Assembly: GCF_002866825.1 (NCBI RefSeq)
Contig: NZ_PKUS01000012.1
Location: 86,217-150,216 of the forward strand
Reading direction: 5' to 3'
DNA length: 64,000 bases
Source: Pseudohalioglobus lutimaris
GTDB taxonomy: Bacteria > Pseudomonadota > Gammaproteobacteria > Pseudomonadales > Halieaceae
This document shows, piece by piece, positions 61,565 through 64,000 of this stretch (its first letter is position 1; every line of letters starts with the position of its first letter). The position numbers were made by a program, and so were the translations under genes. The notes under the pieces are model-generated. The model searched no databases, was not told the DNA's origin, and saw only the letters and a program-made list of their open reading frames with translations.

Positions 61565-62320
61565 TTAGCTGGTATGCGCCCAGTGGCGCGTCAGGTCGTT
61601 GTCGAGTAATTCCGCGTAGTTACTGACGGACAAGGCGAGATCTTCTGCCCCAACCTTGTTGAGTGCCGGCGCGATGCACGCGGGGGAAGTATCAATGCCC
61701 AGGGCTTTGCATACGCTTGCGACTGTGCCACCGATGTCGGCTGACAGGTCCTCGTAAAACACATCGAGTACGGATCTTCCCGCGATCGTCTGGACCACTC
61801 GCTGCCGCTCCGCGTCGAGCTGGTCACATCTTTCCTGAAAGGCCTCGATATCGACCTTTACCTGTATCTGGCCCTTTGCCTTGCCGCCCATCCCTGAGTG
61901 GATGGCGCCGCCGGATTGCATGATCCGCTCGGAAACATAGCGCCGCAGTGGGTTGCGCCTCTGCAGGTGAATCCACTGCAGGTCGGGGGCGGCCAGTAGC
62001 CATTGTAGTGCGTCGCGCCAGCGTGTTTGCAGGAGGTCGTTGTATATGACCTTCATGCCTACCGCCATCTCCGGCCGGTAGAGCGCAGTTTCCAGGAACT
62101 CACAGGCGTCTGTGTTGCGTAGTTGCAGCAGATTCGCTGAACGGGTCTTACGCTGTTCTTCTGTGGCAGCAAAGGGATCAAACCCGTCGCGATAGCCGCG
62201 AACCTGGTTGGGGAGAAACAGCTCGCCATGGCATATAAGCCCCGGGAGGCTGTTCAGCGTTTTCGCCAGCAATGTGCTGCCGGTACGTGGAGCGCTGACG
62301 ATGACGAATTTCACAGGCAT
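61565..62320 (-). CDS. Sulfotransferase family protein (Stf0-like)
   Basis: A 251-residue soluble enzyme. The 5'-phosphosulfate loop is APRTGSTLLAKTL at the N terminus, and LNSLPGLICHGELF fits the Stf0/NodH-type group; the 3'-phosphate site is around HLQRRNPLRRYVSERI. It should transfer sulfate from PAPS to a carbohydrate or lipid. CysQ (43692) would clear its by-product PAP. First gene of the pair with the acyltransferase, suggesting sulfated and acetylated surface sugars. The 127 bp upstream hold no clear promoter. Confidence 0.88.
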   Translation of the reverse strand: MPVKFVIVSAPRTGSTLLAKTLNSLPGLICHGELFLPNQVRGYRDGFDPFAATEEQRKTRSANLLQLRNTDACEFLETALYRPEMAVGMKVIYNDLLQTRWRDALQWLLAAPDLQWIHLQRRNPLRRYVSERIMQSGGAIHSGMGGKAKGQIQVKVDIEAFQERCDQLDAERQRVVQTIAGRSVLDVFYEDLSADIGGTVASVCKALGIDTSPACIAPALNKVGAEDLALSVSNYAELLDNDLTRHWAHTS

Positions 62321-62447
62321 ATTTTTCGGTGTTGGTGGTCTCTCTGTATCTGTGCCTGACAGATGTTGTGCGGCAGCAGGCCCATGCGGACTCGAACATG
62401 AGCGCCGCGCCGCAGAGTTCCTGGTCGGCGGTGATTGCGCCAGGTGT

Positions 62448-62996
62448 TCAACGGTAGTTTACCGAGATCACGATGTGCTCACCGTCAAAGGAAAGGTCTT
62501 GGATATTCTCCCTGAACGGCAGCAGGTATGGGTGCCTGGGCAGGTCGGAGCGCATAGGGTCGGTTATCTGAGCGGACCAGGCCCCCTGTAGCTCCCGCCG
62601 CAAGCCTTGTGCATCGGTATTGTCACGGTCGAACTGTAGTGCATCTATCCTGGGTTCGTGTAACAGGATCTTGCGTTCAACAGGGTCGTAACCCAGCCTG
62701 CCGGAAAAAGCGGCACGCCCCGTCTCGCTGATCGCCACACCTGCCTGGGGGCGGTGGTCGTAGGCCTGGAACCTGACCTGAATGCCGATGCGTTGCCGGT
62801 CGATAAACAGCAGCGTGGGCTCGGTGAGAAAAAGCCTGGCCTTTGTCAGGTTTACCGTGATGGGAAACTGTTCCCGGGCAATGTTTGTACCCATCTCGGC
62901 GGAAATCGGCAGCGTTGTGCTTAATCCCGCGGATACGGATGTCGCTGCCAGTGCTGTTACTGCTGCGAGTAGTCCGTAAATAAACCTTGCCCGCAT
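62448..62996 (-). CDS. DUF1439-type secreted protein
   Basis: A 182-residue protein with a signal peptide (MRARFIYGLLAAVTALAATS) ending near SAG. The mature part is a beta-rich domain (FPITVNLTKARLFLTEPTLLF, FSGRLGYDPVERKILLHEPRI) resembling the DUF1439/YceB lipid-binding-like family. No lipobox Cys is seen, so it is probably soluble in the periplasm. ATG 62996 is chosen as signal-peptide start; the long upstream extension is basic and unlikely. Function unknown; it separates the surface-decoration genes from the tRNA operon. Confidence 0.78.
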   Translation of the reverse strand: MRARFIYGLLAAVTALAATSVSAGLSTTLPISAEMGTNIAREQFPITVNLTKARLFLTEPTLLFIDRQRIGIQVRFQAYDHRPQAGVAISETGRAAFSGRLGYDPVERKILLHEPRIDALQFDRDNTDAQGLRRELQGAWSAQITDPMRSDLPRHPYLLPFRENIQDLSFDGEHIVISVNYR

Positions 62997-63170
62997 CTGT
63001 TTACCTGTCGCTTTGTTGAGATGGGTGCATAGTAGGCCGGGTCCGACCAGTACGGCAACTGCCGATTGCGGGCTGCCGTGACCCAGGCCCCGGGCGATCC
63101 TGCGGGCTCGTGGCTGTCGGGGGCGTGTTCGCCGTAGCGCCAAGGCAGGCGACTTTCTCAGGCTCGCCTA

Positions 63171-63199
63171 TTGCATCCCCCCAGCGCTTTGCATAGAAT
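63171..63199 (+). promoter_or_regulatory. tRNA-tuf operon promoter
   Basis: TTGCAT (63171-63176) and TAGAAT (63194-63199) are 17 bp apart, followed by a GC-rich discriminator (CACCGCCCG). Such discriminators are typical of stringently controlled stable-RNA promoters. Transcription would start near 63206, ~70 nt before the first tRNA. Confidence 0.6.
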
Positions 63200-63275
63200 C
63201 ACCGCCCGTTGAGTCGGCAGCGGTTTGAGGGTGTTCTTCCTTCTATATATACACCGGCTCAAAGGCGTGGATTTG

Positions 63276-63351
63276 GCTGGCGTAGCTCAGTAGGTAGAGC
63301 AGCTGATTTGTAATCAGCCGGTCGGGGGTTCGATTCCTCTCGCCAGCTCCA
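63276..63351 (+). tRNA. thrU: tRNA-Thr (TGT)
   Basis: A 76-nt tRNA with acceptor GCTGGCG/CGCCAGC, T-arm GGTTCGATTCC, encoded CCA and anticodon TGT at 63309-63311 in loop TTTGTAA. First of the classic Thr-Tyr-Gly-Thr-tufB operon. Confidence 0.97.
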
Positions 63352-63484
63352 TTCCATCCCCGCTTTTTTCTCAATTTAGTGCCTTGCGAAGCGTGATTTT
63401 CCCGGTCGTTGGGGTGGGTATCGGTTGCCTGTATCGCCTGCTGAAAAAGTGTGCGTAAGTCGATCATTTTATTGGGATAAGCGG

Positions 63485-63513
63485 TTGACATTGGGTGTGG
63501 GCATCCGGACAAT
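63485..63513 (+). promoter_or_regulatory. Internal promoter upstream of tRNA-Tyr
   Basis: A consensus -35 TTGACA (63485-63490) with GACAAT (63508-63513) at 17 bp, in the unusually long 174-bp spacer after tRNA-Thr. The -10 ends 12 nt before tRNA-Tyr, so transcription could start almost at its 5' end. Confidence 0.5.
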
Positions 63514-63525
63514 ATGCCGCCTTCT

Positions 63526-63609
63526 GGAGGGGTTCCCGAGTGGCCAAAGGGATCAGACTGTAAATCTGACGCGAAAGCTTCGGTGGTTCGAATCCACCCC
63601 CCTCCACCA
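63526..63609 (+). tRNA. tyrU: tRNA-Tyr (GTA)
   Basis: An 84-nt class II tRNA with a long variable arm, acceptor GGAGGGG/CCCCTCC, encoded CCA and anticodon GTA (63560-63562). Confidence 0.97.
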
Positions 63610-63684
63610 TATAGCAGGCATGTCTGGAGTGGTGTCTGGCAGGTTAACTCGTTGATCTGTCTGAAGATTAGATTTTGGCAGTAC

Positions 63685-63758
<74 letters not shown>

Positions 63759-63773
63759 GAGTGTGAAGGTAAG

Positions 63774-63849
<76 letters not shown>

Positions 63850-63937
63850 CTTTTTATAAAGTGTGTTTGGGTTTGTTTGGTTTTAACTAGAGTGGTTTAA
63901 AGCAAGGCTGCGGCCGGTGTCATAGGAGATTGTCGTA

Positions 63938-64000
63938 ATGGGCAAAGAAACATTTGAACGTACTAAGCCCCACGTAAACGTGGGCACCATCGGTCACGTT
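63938..64000 (+). CDS. tuf: Elongation factor Tu (start only, cut by window edge)
   Basis: The first 21 codons of EF-Tu are present (MGKETFERTKPHVNVGTIGHV in two parts: MGKETFERTK and PHVNVGTIGH), leading into the P-loop. AGGAG (63924-63928) is the ribosome-binding site. It is co-linear with the four tRNAs, as in the E. coli tufB operon, so this is the tufB-type copy. The rest lies outside the window. Confidence 0.97.
   Translation, partial: MGKETFERTKPHVNVGTIGHV

Overview
The window looks like chromosome of a GC-rich (about 60% by eye) gammaproteobacterium. Two blocks of conserved gene order support this: nrdR-ribD-ribE-ribBX-ribH-nusB-thiL-pgpA, as in Pseudomonas, and birA-coaX followed by tRNA-Thr/Tyr/Gly/Thr and tuf, as in enterics and pseudomonads. 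The leucine degradation (liu) cluster, the PilZ and GGDEF proteins and the overall repertoire would fit a marine Halieaceae/Cellvibrionales-type bacterium, but that placement is inference. No phage, transposase, integrase or CRISPR array was seen, and no intergenic gap exceeds 300 bases.

Region 1 (1-9433) is an accessory signalling block: an edge-truncated unknown gene, a membrane-anchored PP2C phosphatase, a double-FHA membrane protein, a small-passenger autotransporter, a transmembrane Ser/Thr kinase, and a 923-residue Sel1/coiled-coil/caspase-fold protease with an intact His/Cys dyad. A lipoprotein hydrolase lies in the opposite direction among them. Kinase, phosphatase and FHA reader are the usual parts of a phospho-Thr switch; here they sit beside a bacterial caspase homologue instead of visible type VI secretion genes. 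This is the best candidate for an undescribed system.

Region 2 (9457-21105, minus strand) holds a PilZ protein, EttA, and two sets of circularly permuted ATP-grasp, alpha-E and transglutaminase/DUF2126 genes, a predicted but uncharacterised peptide-ligase/peptidase system. In one set ATP-grasp and alpha-E are fused; in the other they are separate.

Region 3 (21386-31457) is core metabolism: glyA, a 202-base palindromic element, nrdR and the riboflavin genes. The RibBX protein appears degenerate in both halves. nusB, thiL, pgpA, a retropepsin-like protease, ribA, ispA and xseB follow.

Region 4 (31598-38385) is a lower-GC surface-glycan cluster: Wzx-type flippase, sialyltransferase-motif glycosyltransferase, FkbM methyltransferase, two GT4 glycosyltransferases and a SAM methyltransferase. 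It lies between xseB-ispA and dxs, which are normally neighbours.

Region 5 (38404-50690) is mixed housekeeping: dxs, an SGNH-like membrane protein, a diguanylate cyclase, hslR and yrfG, cysQ, a YdcH protein, an alkylation-repair pair (Ada-AlkA fusion plus Ogt), a sterol desaturase-type hydroxylase, YaeQ, and a CPA2 antiporter. Region 6 (50781-57830) is a complete liu operon with its MerR-type regulator LiuR and a perfect 18-bp palindromic operator. Region 7 (57881-64000) holds birA, coaX, an OafA-like acyltransferase, a sulfotransferase, a DUF1439 protein and the tRNA-tuf operon, whose tuf gene runs off the right edge.
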